Shown: positions 9,398 to 18,586 of the stretch, piece by piece | Position numbering within the stretch: position 1 is the stretch's first letter | Layout: each line of letters begins with the position of its first letter | Assembly: GCA_040143965.1 (NCBI GenBank) | Contig: JASJQH010007010.1 | Location: forward strand, 1 to 26,116 | From: Basidiobolus ranarum | Lineage: Eukaryota; Basidiobolomycota; Basidiobolomycetes; Basidiobolales | DNA: 26,116 bases | Direction: 5' to 3' | Made by a program: the position numbers and the translations under genes | Notes under the pieces: generated by a model | Told to the model about the DNA's origin: nothing | What the model saw: only the letters and a program-made list of their open reading frames with translations | Databases searched by the model: none

Positions 9398-10414
9398 TTA
9401 CAAAACCTCGAATCCGTTCAAATGTTCAACCGAGTTCAGTTTAACTGGGACAAAGCAATACCCATCTAACAATTTACGCTGCGCTGATTCTGGATAATTG
9501 GCTCGATATTTAGGATCTTGTTGTTGATACCCGGTAATGTCAATAGTTTGGAGATCTGGATCATCCGCTCGGTATACATGAATCTCATTTACGCACGTAT
9601 TACAATGTGAAATGGCTGGCATCTGATGAAGGTTCCCCCATAAAAGACTAGAGAGAAGGATACGGAGAAGTCTTCCGTGAACTACGTATCATATATAAGT
9701 ATATCTTTCGATGTGTATATACTAAATAATACCACTTACTAACAACAGCAATTCGTGGTTGTTTGGTATCTTTGGGGAGATTTTTAAGGATATCTGCGAT
9801 GACGGGGAGTGCTCTGTTCTCAACATCGCGTGGAGATTCACCACTCTCGAACTTGGCTATTTGGTACGAAAATTTCATAAGTACAAAAATTACTTCAAAA
9901 CCAAAAAATGGAAATTACCATCGAAATCTTTTTGAATATTCCATTGATCAAGCAAAACATCTAAACTCTCATCAAACTCCAAGCCTTCTTTTTCACCAAA
10001 GTCTAGTTCGCATATACCTGTGTACTCCTAGTTTTAGGAAGAGAAAAACGAAATACTGTGATAAGTATTGTTGACGAAACGAGGGACCATTAAGTTAATT
10101 CGATGTAGTACCTTGTACTCAGCATCTGGGTGATGCTTTCGAATTCGAGCAGCTGTCTGTTGAGCTCGCTAAGGAATACATTAGTAAGTTATAACCCACA
10201 GAGTGAATATTTTCGCGTATAATTAGCTTACGAGTAGAGTGGAGGCACACAATACATCCACTTGAACATCTTTGAACCAGTCACCTAGAAGTTCAGCTTG
10301 TTTTTGGCCAATCTCATTTAGTGGTGCGTTTACACCACGGCCTTGAAGAACCAGCTTTCTATTTAGATCCGTCTCACCATGACGACAAAGGTATAAAGTT
10401 GTAATAGGTGGCAT
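9398..10414 (-). CDS. Histidine phosphatase superfamily (phosphoglycerate mutase-like), 5 exons
   Basis: Phosphohistidine-using phosphatase or mutase. Exons in transcript order are 10414-10232, 10168-10112, 10027-9919, 9856-9740 and 9681-9398, giving 249 aa. The phosphate-accepting motif is LYLCRHGETDLNR (His12). LQGRGVNAPLNEIGQKQA and the RAQQTA segment follow, then LDFGEKEG with the branch-1 Glu, and the second catalytic His in VVIHGRLLRILL (about residue 157). This layout fits small soluble histidine phosphatases such as cofactor-dependent PGM-like or SHB17/TFB-type fungal proteins, but the substrate cannot be told from sequence. Exon 3 is placed at the CTAG acceptor before GAGTACACAGGT because only that keeps frame. 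The gene is divergent from eL27 across about 570 bp. Confidence 0.88.
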
Positions 10415-10986
10415 ATTACTAAAGAATTGAGATAAAGAATGGAATAAGGTCTATAGCAAAATGAAATTAAGCCCTCCAAGTACAACAAATACTTAAGTAA
10501 TAACAAGGTAGATTTAAAATGGCAGAATTATTATTGACAATATCTCAAACTGGATAATACATGTTCTCTTGGATGGACTTAGTTTATCGTGCTTGAAGAT
10601 CATCCACCATTTTTGGGAAAGTTAGACAGAAAAGTTATGTAAACATTTAATCTCTTCGTTCATGTATTTGTTTGTTGACTAATTTTGATGCAATTGTGCT
10701 TTCATAGGCTGGATGGCATCATCGCAGGTTTGTTTATCTGATTACTTAATGCATACATCTAAATTGAAGTATTTCCATTGAGGCCTAAAAATAATCGTCT
10801 TTTGATCAGAATAGGGTCAATAATTCTCAGATCCTGATAATTTAAAAAAACATTTTTTTTCGCTTTGATCTTCTTTTTGGATGGATGAATGGAACGAATT
10901 TTTCGAGTGACTGGTGGGGAGATTAGATTTCCTTTTGACCAAGCCGAATTCGCTCTTCCCTTCTTCCTTCTCTTACTCCTTTCACA
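10415..10986. other. Divergent promoter region, histidine phosphatase / eL27
   Basis: No coding signal. A T-run near 10850-10860, a Homol-D-like element (10907-10913) and a pyrimidine-rich stretch (about 10960-10985) belong to the eL27 promoter. The left part must serve the phosphatase gene. Confidence 0.6.
10907..10913 (-). promoter_or_regulatory. Homol-D-like ribosomal protein promoter element
   Basis: GTGACTG here reads CAGTCAC on the minus strand, the core of the fission-yeast Homol-D box (CAGTCACA/G) known in ribosomal protein promoters. It lies about 75-80 bp upstream of the eL27 ATG and is followed by a C/T-rich tract just before the start. This is a motif match to one known system; use in this organism is inferred. 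Confidence 0.4.
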
Positions 10987-11545
10987 ATGAAGTTCATCAA
11001 GCCTGGCAAGGTCAGTAAATATTTCCAACATCATTCGATGTGATGATATTAATTCATTTAATATTGTGTACATCCATCGATTAGAAACCATTTGAGCTCA
11101 CTTACTAAACATTTTCCTCACTTTCTATTATTTATCTGGTATGGTCACAATACACGTATAGGTCGCTATCATTCTCCAAGGTCGTTACGCCGGTAAAAAG
11201 GTTGTTGTCATCAAGAACTTTGATGAGGGTACCAAGGAACGTCCCTATGGTCACGCTATTGTTGCCGGGGTTGAAAGATACCCATTGAAGGTCAACAAAT
11301 CCATGGGCAAGAAGCGTATCTCCAAGCGCTCCAAGGTCAAGCCATTTGTTAAGGTTGTTAACTACAACCATATCATGCCCACTCGTTATGCTCTCGAACT
11401 CGAAGAGCTTAAGAAGGCCGTTTCCACCGAAACTTTCGCTGAACCTACCCAAAGAAATGCTGCCAAGAAGAACGTCAAGAAGGTCTTCGAAGAACGCTAT
11501 GTCTCTGGTAAGAACAAATGGTTCTTCACCAAGCTTAGATTCTAA
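10987..11545 (+). CDS. RPL27: 60S ribosomal protein eL27 (L27e), 2 exons
   Basis: Structural protein of the large ribosomal subunit. Exon 1 (10987-11010) encodes MKFIKPGK and exon 2 (11162-11545) the rest, giving 135 aa against about 136 in yeast and human. The KOW-type start [40 protein letters not shown] and the end [13 protein letters not shown] are family hallmarks. An intron only a few codons after the ATG is typical of fungal ribosomal protein genes. At 151 bp it is longer than most introns nearby. Codon use is visibly biased to C-ending and preferred codons (AAG, CTC, ATC), consistent with high expression and unlike the AT-rich neighbours. Confidence 0.97.
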
Positions 11546-12038
11546 ATGGATTCAATTCTTCACAATCTTATCTCCTTAATACATTTCCCCACCGTTTAAA
11601 ATTCAATAAAATGTATTGCCCAGTGTATGACTTGAATCAATTCATTTAATATCTAAGAAAGTGTGTGCGCTAGTTTCAATTTACATTTCAAATTGAGTTG
11701 AAGATGTTATCTCGGTTCTTTGCTAACCTTCATGCATTCATTCTTCCCTTTCTCTATTAAATAATTACTAGAATAGAACTACATTCAACGGAAGACTTCG
11801 GTGCAATAATCGATGGAGCTAAGCAATAGTGTATATCAATGATACCGAACATACATAAATGATTTATAGTTTGCATTATTACAAGTATGATATTTGATAA
11901 TAATATTTCGCGAAGAACTGATATGCTATCTTGGTATATTATGTCTTTATTTTATATCAAAAGGAGATAAATTCCAACAACGCAGAATGCTGACGAGATG
12001 AAATCCAACTAATCTTATGGTTAAACTCCTCAAGACAT
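11546..12038. other. Region between converging eL27 and uS2 genes
   Basis: Holds both 3' UTRs. A TTTATT at 11946-11951 (AATAAA on the minus strand, about 88 bp past the uS2 stop) is the probable uS2 poly(A) signal. AT-rich, with no gene seen. Confidence 0.6.
11605..11610 (+). terminator. AATAAA poly(A) signal of eL27
   Basis: A consensus AATAAA lies 60 bp after the eL27 stop codon. Motif match only. Confidence 0.5.
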
Positions 12039-12863
12039 TTAAGCGTCCCAAGAAGATTGACCAGCAGGAGCTTCAGAAGCCCAGTCAGAGGTCTCAGCAC
12101 TCCAGTCGGCAGTAGCGGCAGCAGCGGCGACAGTAGGGTTAACATCACCGGCAACATCCCAGTCAGCGGTTTCAGCGGGAGCTTCCCAGTTACCTTCCTT
12201 CTCGGCGGCAGCAGCTTCAGCGGCTTCCTTCTCAGCCTCTTCGGCATCACGGTAGAAGAACATATCAACCATGACATCCCAAGCAGAGTCACGGTTGAGG
12301 GTACCACGAAGACGAAGGACTTCACGAGCCAACAACCAGTAAGCCAAACCAATGGAGTGCTTACCCTTGTTGTTGATAGGGATGGCGCAATCAATGTGCT
12401 TCAAAGGAGCATCAGTGTCACAGAGAGCAATGACAGGGATGTTAACATAGGAAGCTTCAGTGATAGCTTGATGATCGGTACGGGGATCGGTAACAATGAT
12501 CAAACGGGGTTCCTTGAAGGCACGAGTGTTGTAATTGGTGAAAGTACCAGGGGTGAAACGACCGGAAACGGCTTGAGCACCGGTGTAGGAAGCGAACTTC
12601 AAAGCAGCACGTTGACCGTAAGGACGGGCAGAGATGATGACAACATCGGAGGGGTTCTCGATGGTGGCAATGATACGGGCAGCAAGAACGAGCTTCTCCC
12701 AGGTCTTACCAACGTTGATAAGGTTGATACCGTCACTACGACGCTTCCAGATGTAAGGTTGCATGGCAACCTCGCAGTTCTTGGTACCAATGTGAGCTTG
12801 GGCAGAGAGAAGGAGTTGGATATCCTCCTCAGTGGCGTTAAGGGCAGCAGGCAAGCGAGACAT
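12039..12863 (-). CDS. RPS0: 40S ribosomal protein uS2 (S0 / RPSA, laminin-receptor family)
   Basis: Small-subunit protein needed for 20S pre-rRNA maturation and 40S assembly. A single coding exon gives 274 aa. The core is unmistakable: [87 protein letters not shown] and [20 protein letters not shown]. The C-terminal 70 residues are Ala/Glu-rich with repeated Trp-acidic motifs (NWEAP, DWDVA, DWSAE, DWASE), the eukaryotic RPSA tail. Codon use is strongly biased, as in eL27. This bias leaves the opposite strand free of stops for 271 codons, which is a shadow. An upstream CTTTAG just before the ATG hints at a leader intron, but no donor was settled. Confidence 0.97.
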   Translation of the reverse strand: MSRLPAALNATEEDIQLLLSAQAHIGTKNCEVAMQPYIWKRRSDGINLINVGKTWEKLVLAARIIATIENPSDVVIISARPYGQRAALKFASYTGAQAVSGRFTPGTFTNYNTRAFKEPRLIIVTDPRTDHQAITEASYVNIPVIALCDTDAPLKHIDCAIPINNKGKHSIGLAYWLLAREVLRLRGTLNRDSAWDVMVDMFFYRDAEEAEKEAAEAAAAEKEGNWEAPAETADWDVAGDVNPTVAAAAATADWSAETSDWASEAPAGQSSWDA

Positions 12864-13586
12864 TCTTACTAAAGATTGAAAGAAGAGTTAAAAATCAAGA
12901 CTAAATCAAATATCGGAAGATGGATGTAACCACAAAAATCGTAGATTTAAGCTAATACACTAAAATTTTAGTGAACACGTTAATATACATACATAATGGA
13001 CCAAGTTCCGCGGTGTGAAAAGGAAAGACAGATTCAATTATTTGCTTCGATTCAAATACCCACTTCCCTTCACCCGCAAGGATCCCCCCAACCCACATTT
13101 AGTAAATTGTAAAAAAAAAATGAAAAACTTGATGGATTTTTATTGGTCGAAACTTATGTCTGTATCGTGATGGATTTTTTTTATTTCATTAGTAACTGCA
13201 CATTTAAGCTCTATTAATGATATCACTTTTCTCATCTCACATCTAATTACAACGTCAAATACACATTTTAGCTAAATATTATGCAACCCTAACCCATATT
13301 ACAACCCTATTGGCCCCTAGCCCTATCACTAGGGTGAGCATTTTCTATAAATCCCACATAAGGAAAATGGTCGATAGGTATATATATATACTTGGCAGTT
13401 GAAGTAATGAATTGTATAATCATTAGACTCGAGTTAGGAATACCGTAAGTAATGGTAGTATTTATAATTGATGTACAGACAAACAAAGAGCCTTCGAGTT
13501 GAATTGAAGAGAGGAGTGATCAATATGTTCAAGAAAATCAATATAAACAGATAAAGTATATGTAGAGAAATCCAAGAGTAACGAGT
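12864..13586. other. Intergenic region, uS2 promoter and PLA2-like 3' UTR
   Basis: No gene seen. It contains a telomere-like CCCTAA cluster (13285-13335), A/T runs near 13110-13180 with a repeated TGATGGATTTTT (about 13129 and 13168), and TATATATATA at about 13379-13390. Confidence 0.6.
13285..13335. promoter_or_regulatory. Telobox-like cluster upstream of uS2
   Basis: Within 51 bp: AACCCTAACCC (13285-13295), AACCCTA (13303-13309) and CCCTA TCAC TAGGG (13321-13334, a small hairpin). AACCCTAA-type boxes are known in ribosomal protein promoters of several fungi and plants. The cluster lies 420-470 bp before the uS2 ATG, and also 250-300 bp past the stop of the PLA2-like gene. A role in uS2 expression is an inference. 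Confidence 0.4.
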
Positions 13587-14051
13587 TTACTCTGAACAAC
13601 AACTGGCTTGGATATCTTGGTAGCGTTCGCAAGAGAATTCCGGCGAGTTAGCCACCTGTGCATTTACCATACCTGGACCATTCCAAGACCAGCCAGAGCT
13701 GCACCTACGTTTTTCAAAGTTCCCTTTTGTGGGTAGCTTATCTACACATGCACTTTGTAAGCAACGACGAAAACCCTCGTCACACAGTTGTTTACTGAGG
13801 TTATTTTCGCAAATACAATAGCACTGTAAATGTTTACTACAACATCCCAAAAAAGTGTCTCCTTGTGAGGAGAGGTTCTCGTATGCGTTAATTCTAGTTT
13901 CCACTTCTCCCATATCTCCAGCTTCACAGGTAGGTGGTGGTTTCGCGTCGAAGTTCATACCTGGCTCTCTACGGATATGTCGAAGTGAATAGGCATAACT
14001 CATTAAAGTTGCCAATACAAGTAAAAATAATGAAATAGGAAGGCTTCTCAT
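13587..14051 (-). CDS. Secreted phospholipase A2 group XII-like protein, probably non-catalytic
   Basis: A single exon encodes 154 aa, starting with a signal peptide (SLFLLVLATLMSYAYS). The Cys-rich core at about residues 69-102 has CCSKHLQCYCIC, then CDEGFRRCLQSAC. This matches the CCxxHDxCYxxC...CDxxFxxCLxxxC pattern of group XII secretory phospholipases A2, and the end, FSCERYQDIQASC, resembles their C-terminal Cys segment. Catalytic His74 and the CD aspartate (Asp91) are kept. The residue after the His, normally Asp and a calcium ligand, is Leu75. The Gly-rich calcium loop before CC is also not recognisable. From known PLA2 chemistry, hydrolysis should be weak or absent, so a lipid-binding role as proposed for vertebrate PLA2G12B is possible. 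The family call is from motif memory and has moderate certainty. Confidence 0.72.
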   Translation of the reverse strand: MRSLPISLFLLVLATLMSYAYSLRHIRREPGMNFDAKPPPTCEAGDMGEVETRINAYENLSSQGDTFLGCCSKHLQCYCICENNLSKQLCDEGFRRCLQSACVDKLPTKGNFEKRRCSSGWSWNGPGMVNAQVANSPEFSCERYQDIQASCCSE

Positions 14052-14502
14052 GATAAGTGATAATACCAGTGTTGGAGCCGAACCAAGGTACTTCTAGCAA
14101 ACCAAACGCTTTATAACAGTTTGTGAGAAGACATCGAGATATTCCTACATATTATAAAACCTCTCTAACAAGTCACCAACAAACCAATTGAATGAAATCA
14201 TCATATATGCATGTTTAGCTCGGAATCCGAAACTACTGTTTTTAGGGTGGTTTTTCCTTAGACATCCGACTCTAATGAAATCTTTGTATTGATTGCATCC
14301 AGGGATTTTCTTATGGACTAAATATACACATTTGTGCTTATGTTCGATGCCACCCCCGCGTCTGAACTAGGCTTAAACTGGCTTTGTCTGCTCAGATCAA
14401 TGAATGTATAAAGTTACGCAAACATTCGAACCAAAGGTTTTCGTTTAATGAAGTGAAATGAGGGGGAATATATGAACAGATGCTACTATGCTACAGAAGT
14501 TC
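14052..14502. other. Intergenic region upstream of the PLA2-like gene
   Basis: Promoter of the PLA2-like gene on its left side and 3' UTR of the next minus-strand gene on its right. A TTATAA lies at about 14111-14116. No coding signal and no other structure was seen. Confidence 0.55.
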
Positions 14503-14775
14503 TTAAATTCGTTTACAAATGATATGTGTTTTTTCTGGTTCCAGAGGAAGAGTACAAAAGAAGTTCAATTTTTGCATCATACTAAACATTTCCTTTTGGT
14601 CCAAAGAGAGTTTCAAACAATTTTGTTTACCGTCTGGTAGGGTGCGACATAACTCGTTACTTTTATCATCTAAAAGGTATTCGGCTGACTCGTTTTGTTT
14701 AACGAATTTTTCTAACCGTTGTTCTTGGTTCTTGCGCTCTTGAATGGATTGCTGTTGTTCTTGGTCGGAGTTCAT
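14503..14775 (-). CDS. Small unrecognised protein, 90 aa
   Basis: I do not recognise this protein. The first third is Gln/Glu/Lys-rich and probably helical (QEQQQSIQERKNQEQRLEKF). The rest holds four cysteines in two spaced pairs (CRTLPDGKQNC and FFCTLPLEPEKTHIIC). It has no signal peptide and no transmembrane helix. Support for a real gene: just upstream a good donor (TTG|GTAAGCC, about 14853) and an acceptor (CATTGTAG, about 14790, or ACTATAG, about 14777) frame a leader intron, and no ATG precedes the chosen one in the leader. The open frame extends upstream through this putative intron, which would add a hydrophobic N-terminus, but only if it is retained. The repeated [TR]LP.[DE] phrases after Cys (CRTLPDG, CTLPLEP) may be an internal repeat. 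Confidence 0.55.
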   Translation of the reverse strand: MNSDQEQQQSIQERKNQEQRLEKFVKQNESAEYLLDDKSNELCRTLPDGKQNCLKLSLDQKEMFSMMQKLNFFCTLPLEPEKTHIICKRI

Positions 14776-15210
14776 GTCTATAGTGTTAAAGTGTCTACAA
14801 TGACAAAGAAAATAAATCTCTGTTATGGATAAAAGTGTCTGTGTGAAAAGGCTTACCAAGTGGTCTGTGGAGAGTGATGGTTGAGTTTGGTTTCCCTGCT
14901 GGAATATATAAGCAAACCAAATGATTACGCTTCTAATACGTCATCGATGTTTGGTTTCAAAACAAGAACCGATGTATATGTAGATGCATACACGTATATG
15001 ATCTGTACTCCGTTAAGGCAACCAAATAAGAAAGTCTCCAAACCCACGCCCGAACCATGTCATTTTTACGTAGCTTAGATAAATCGATCTATATCAGGCT
15101 AACCATTTGATAGATAAATTCTTATAGAATTGAATCCATTATAAAGTATATATTTTAATTTCTAACGAGGTATTGCCGGTGTTAGCGCTTAGATGTTTAT
15201 TTTGGATTCA
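14776..15210. other. Intergenic region with leader intron of the 90-aa gene
   Basis: Contains the 5' leader and probable leader intron (about 14790-14853) of the minus-strand 90-aa gene and the 3' UTR of the AlkB-like gene. A short plus-strand frame at 14881-15078 has no family resemblance and was not called. Confidence 0.55.
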
Positions 15211-16232
15211 CTATAGTTCACTAGGTGTGGGGGCTGGTGGATCTGGGCCTGTATCTTTCCCATTCCATGAATAGATGGTTCGGAAGGTAAGAGAAATACG
15301 TCTATCTCGTTCAATGGTGAGATCTTGCAGTTGTTCAGTAAGATTCTTGGAGATTGAATGCTTGTAGTCGAAGCGTGAGGCTTCTGTCATGACAACTAAG
15401 GAGCATGGTGCTTATATTGGGTTAATCAAATTAGTTTAAGAGGAGGTGAAGTCAAAGTTCTTACACAATAGGATATCTGTTTGGATATTTGTATGTACAT
15501 TTTCAAACTTCATAAGGCAGGCAGATTTCAAGGAGAGTGAAATGATAATAGGACCAAAGATAGTCGGCGCGTCTAGTGAAAGTAGTAAAGAATAGTTGAG
15601 AATATAGTTAGTTCTATATTTGACACGAGGAAAGTGTAAGTTATTTTTGTACCCACCTATATGTGGCATGATACCTAGTTTCGTGGAAAAATAAATAGAA
15701 ACTCTTCAGTATTCGAATTTAAATGAACCAAGAAGAAAATGTATCACCTTGTCCAGGTAAATATTCGTTCACTATACAGCTATTAGGTGACTGATTTAGA
15801 ATTCCCATCTCCAACATTCTCTTCACTACGAAATCCACGTGTTCTGGTAAGGGTCCTAGCTTAGACATAACTCTTCTACACTCACAAAAACCTTCAGTTA
15901 GTCAATTTCCGGGTTGAAGGAGGTTACGGAGCATACAGATTTAGAGTTATTTTACCTATGTCGGTAGCTAAATATATACCCGTAATGTTGAGTTCTACGT
16001 TTCATTTCTGGGTTTGGACTGGAAGTACCTCATATAGCAAAACTGTATAAGTCATAACAGATTCTAACCAACCAGCTAGAAAAAAAATCCCCATCACGTA
16101 CCCAATACCGTTACCAGACCAAGCTCCTTTCTCTATATTTTCTATTAGACCATTTTGCTCCTCCTTTGTAATAAAGTTCTCAATCAAAATGAGTCCAGGT
16201 ATGGTGGTCTGAACATATTTCGGTTCAGTCAT
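15211..16232 (-). CDS. AlkB-like Fe(II)/2-oxoglutarate dioxygenase, 6 exons
   Basis: Oxidative demethylase or hydroxylase acting on nucleic acid or protein; the subfamily is uncertain, nearest in feel to ALKBH8/ALKBH6-type domains. Exons in transcript order are 16232-16102, 16018-15956, 15875-15748, 15674-15657, 15572-15465 and 15410-15211, giving 215 aa. Family marks are GPNPEMKRRTQHYGYIFSY, NEYLPGQGIMPHID with Fe ligands His112 and Asp114, FGPIIISLSL, SLVVMTEASRFDYKHSI with the third Fe ligand His167, and RRISLTFR with the 2-oxoglutarate-binding Arg. All catalytic residues are present. Exon 4 is only 18 nt, encodes GIMPHI, and splits the HxD motif across its donor. The protein is essentially the bare dioxygenase domain, without the RNA-binding or methyltransferase parts of animal ALKBH8. 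Substrate unknown. Confidence 0.88.
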
Positions 16233-16291
16233 GACTAACTACTGCAAGGCAATCGTGGATCCACTGCACGTACAAGTAGCTTCTTATACGG

Positions 16292-16299
16292 TCACGTGA
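16292..16299. promoter_or_regulatory. TCACGTGA palindrome upstream of the AlkB-like gene
   Basis: A perfect E-box (CACGTG with flanking T/A), 60 bp upstream of the AlkB-like ATG. bHLH factors of the Cbf1/Pho4 or USF type bind this core. Position and palindromy support a real site; the factor is unknown. Confidence 0.4.
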
Positions 16300-16472
16300 T
16301 CCACGAAGAAATTTCTGATCCACCAAATCATAATAGTTGTAAGGATAAGGTTGTTTCTGCTCATGTTGTAATCAGTTGGGAGTTGAAATCATTTATTTCC
16401 TTAGAATTGAGGGTTAAGAACAAAACAATGCTTCAAAACGAATTAATCATCTTTATATGGATTGATATCTGG

Positions 16473-18112
16473 CTACTCCGGTTTGGGAGCGCGACGATTG
16501 CGACTGGGTGCGTTGCGTCCTGGAGCAGCAGGTCTACGGAAGGCTTGGGGCTTGACGATTCCAACGGGCTCTGGGTGAAGATCCTCTTCAATATATTGAG
16601 AGGTCAATTCTGAAGGATCATCTACCTCAAACTAAATATTGGATGTATCAGTATATGAAATCTGACTGTATTGATGTAAGTTAAAGTTACCTTCTTCGAG
16701 ATATTTAAGCCAACATCATTCTCCGCTGCTGCCAACAAGGATCCTCTGCAGGAGGAATATAGCATGCGTTCTCTGATACTGGAGGCAGTTGGACACGAGT
16801 ATATGAACACTGCACTCGGTATAGAAATGGTTAGTGATAAGGCGGATATAGAGCATAACGGGGATTCCACTTACGAATAGGGGAGATATCTTCCCCTTGG
16901 TGGTTATGCTGATATGCAAAGAAGGTGAAACGAGGCTGATCAATAGGAATGGAAGAAGCGAGAGTGTCCAGAGTAATTCGCTCAGAGCTGACTAAATCGA
17001 TGATTTCCTGCGTGGTATTCACACACTAGACAGATTCTCAATGAAAGTACTTGTATTGAAAGAGTATAGACTGATCATACCAATTGAACAAAGTTGAGTG
17101 AGCCGTCCTTAAGCTTGCTTAGTTCTGACAACGCTGCGTCTGAGATTGGGAAGTTAACGCCTGAAACGTGAGTACGACGACTAGCGATGTTGACGGATCC
17201 AGACTAAAATGGAGGTATAAGTAAGATTGAAAAGCTTCATTGTATGGATGTATAAATTCATTCAAGTACCTCTGCGGCTTTGACCTCAGCCAACTCCTCT
17301 TCACGTTGAGTTAATGGTGCTGGGGCAGTTTGATGCTGGCGATGCTTGTGATAAGATTCCAATGAAAGATCTTCCTAAATATCATGATCGCTCATTACTA
17401 ACAAACTCTATCATCTATACCTATACAAATTAGTGAATGCCCTACTTTTTCGGTTCCAAAAATAGAGTCCGCAAAATGCGTAGTTCCAAGTTGGTTTGTA
17501 AGGGTGTGAGAAGTAGAGGCGTATATCATCTTATCTCTAACCTATAAAGAAATATATGTTAATAGGAATGGTCGTAGGATTCCTCCGAGACATTGTGTTA
17601 CCTTGGCATCGTTAGGTATGTAGCTCAGGTAGAGCCATTCATAGTTACCAGCTTTACTCTGAGTGTCGAGTCTGTAAAGTACGAAGCAAGGCTGGCGGTC
17701 ACTCAACAATGGAATAATTTGGGAGTAATCTTGCAGTGACCGAACAAATAAACAAATGAGTGACGTTATAAACACATGTGTCTGGCAAGATGAGAGTGCA
17801 AACACCGTAAAAACTCACCTTCTTCAAAAGTACCCGAGACAGGTAGAATGTTGAGAGCCTCTAGTGATTCTACATTGTTTTAAAGGGTCGGTTAATATCT
17901 TATTTTGATTTAGAATCCAGAGAATCTATTACCATTTTCAATTGAAATCTGGATAATTCTTTGTTGACCGGAGCAAGCAGCATCAGCAAAGATCTTGGAT
18001 AACTCCTCAGATGCTAGAGTCAAGAAGTAGATCGCATTGGTTACTCTATGTTGGCAAATGTGAAAAATCCTATATCAAATGGGCTACCTCGAATTCCACT
18101 TTGATGAGACAT
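16473..18112 (-). CDS. TWF1: Twinfilin, two ADF-H domains, 10 exons
   Basis: Actin-monomer and filament-end binding protein that works with capping protein in cortical actin turnover. Exons in transcript order are 18112-18088, 18013-17933, 17869-17819, 17729-17602, 17541-17446, 17374-17270, 17203-17081, 17025-16875, 16809-16691 and 16631-16473, giving 345 aa (human about 350). It starts MSHQSGIRASEEL, as in animal twinfilins. ADF-H 1 covers about 4-135 (PLLSDRQPCFVLYRLDTQS, EWLYLSYIPNDAKVRDKMIY). A linker has FGTEKEDLSL and APAPLTQREEELAEVK. ADF-H 2 covers about 170-300 (GVNFPISDAALSEL, PRFTFFAYQHNHQGE, FIYSCPTASSIRERMLYSSC). The tail is basic and Pro/Arg-rich (RRPAAPGRNAPSRNRRAPK), the region that binds capping protein and phosphoinositides in known family members. 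All phases close. The gene is divergent from the LMBRD2-like gene. Confidence 0.94.
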
Positions 18113-18586
18113 TCTGTTATACTATGTGTCGGGAAATAAAGTATTGAACACAGTTTATGGTTGCTGTGGGAATACAGGATCACACACCGGAACTCGTCAT
18201 CCCTCTGAGCCAAGAAATTATTAAGCTTGCTTTAGTTTAGACCAAATTTAGTTGATTTTTAAGCTGAAAATGAAGTACTCGAGTTAACTTGTGATCTGTT
18301 AATGTTTGCCACCTACACATATAATACCCCTTCATACTAGTATCTTATCGGGTGGTGACTGCTGGGCTTTGATAAGGGCTCTGGCAATTATTAGGTATTT
18401 TTTCTTGTGGCTTAAATCAATTTATCTTTTATCCTTTTTCCTAATATACAATTAAACCTACACTACTGGATATTGTTCTATTTCATACTTTTATTTACCA
18501 TCTGTGTGCTTCAGTTGCTCATTTTCTTGTACACGTGTCTCTTCAGTTAGTTTACTTTATACATTTAATAATATTGGCACGAAAAC
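18113..18586. other. Divergent promoter region, twinfilin / LMBRD2-like
   Basis: 474 bp that must drive both genes. AT-rich, with a perfect ACACGTGT palindrome at 18531-18538 close to the LMBRD2-like ATG. No coding signal. Confidence 0.6.
18531..18538. promoter_or_regulatory. ACACGTGT E-box palindrome upstream of LMBRD2-like gene
   Basis: A CACGTG core in an 8-bp palindrome, 49 bp upstream of the ATG, at a distance similar to the E-box before the AlkB-like gene. Possible bHLH site; motif evidence only. Confidence 0.35.

Noticed and set aside
11011-11161. Possible C/D-box snoRNA in the eL27 intron
   Set aside because: GTGATGA at about 11040 fits a C box, but no CTGA D box or terminal stem was found. 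The C-box match is also part of a small CATCA/TGATG hairpin.
12057-12872. 271-codon plus-strand open frame antisense to uS2
   Set aside because: A shadow caused by the strongly biased codons of the ribosomal protein gene. Its product is Ser/Gly/Thr-rich without domains, and the uS2 match on the other strand is certain.
14420-14440. CATTCGAACC, resembling a tRNA B box on the minus strand
   Set aside because: No A box, acceptor stem or cloverleaf could be built around it.
16296-16613. Plus-strand 105-codon frame overlapping the twinfilin 3' end
   Set aside because: Antisense to the confirmed last twinfilin exon. No domain features.
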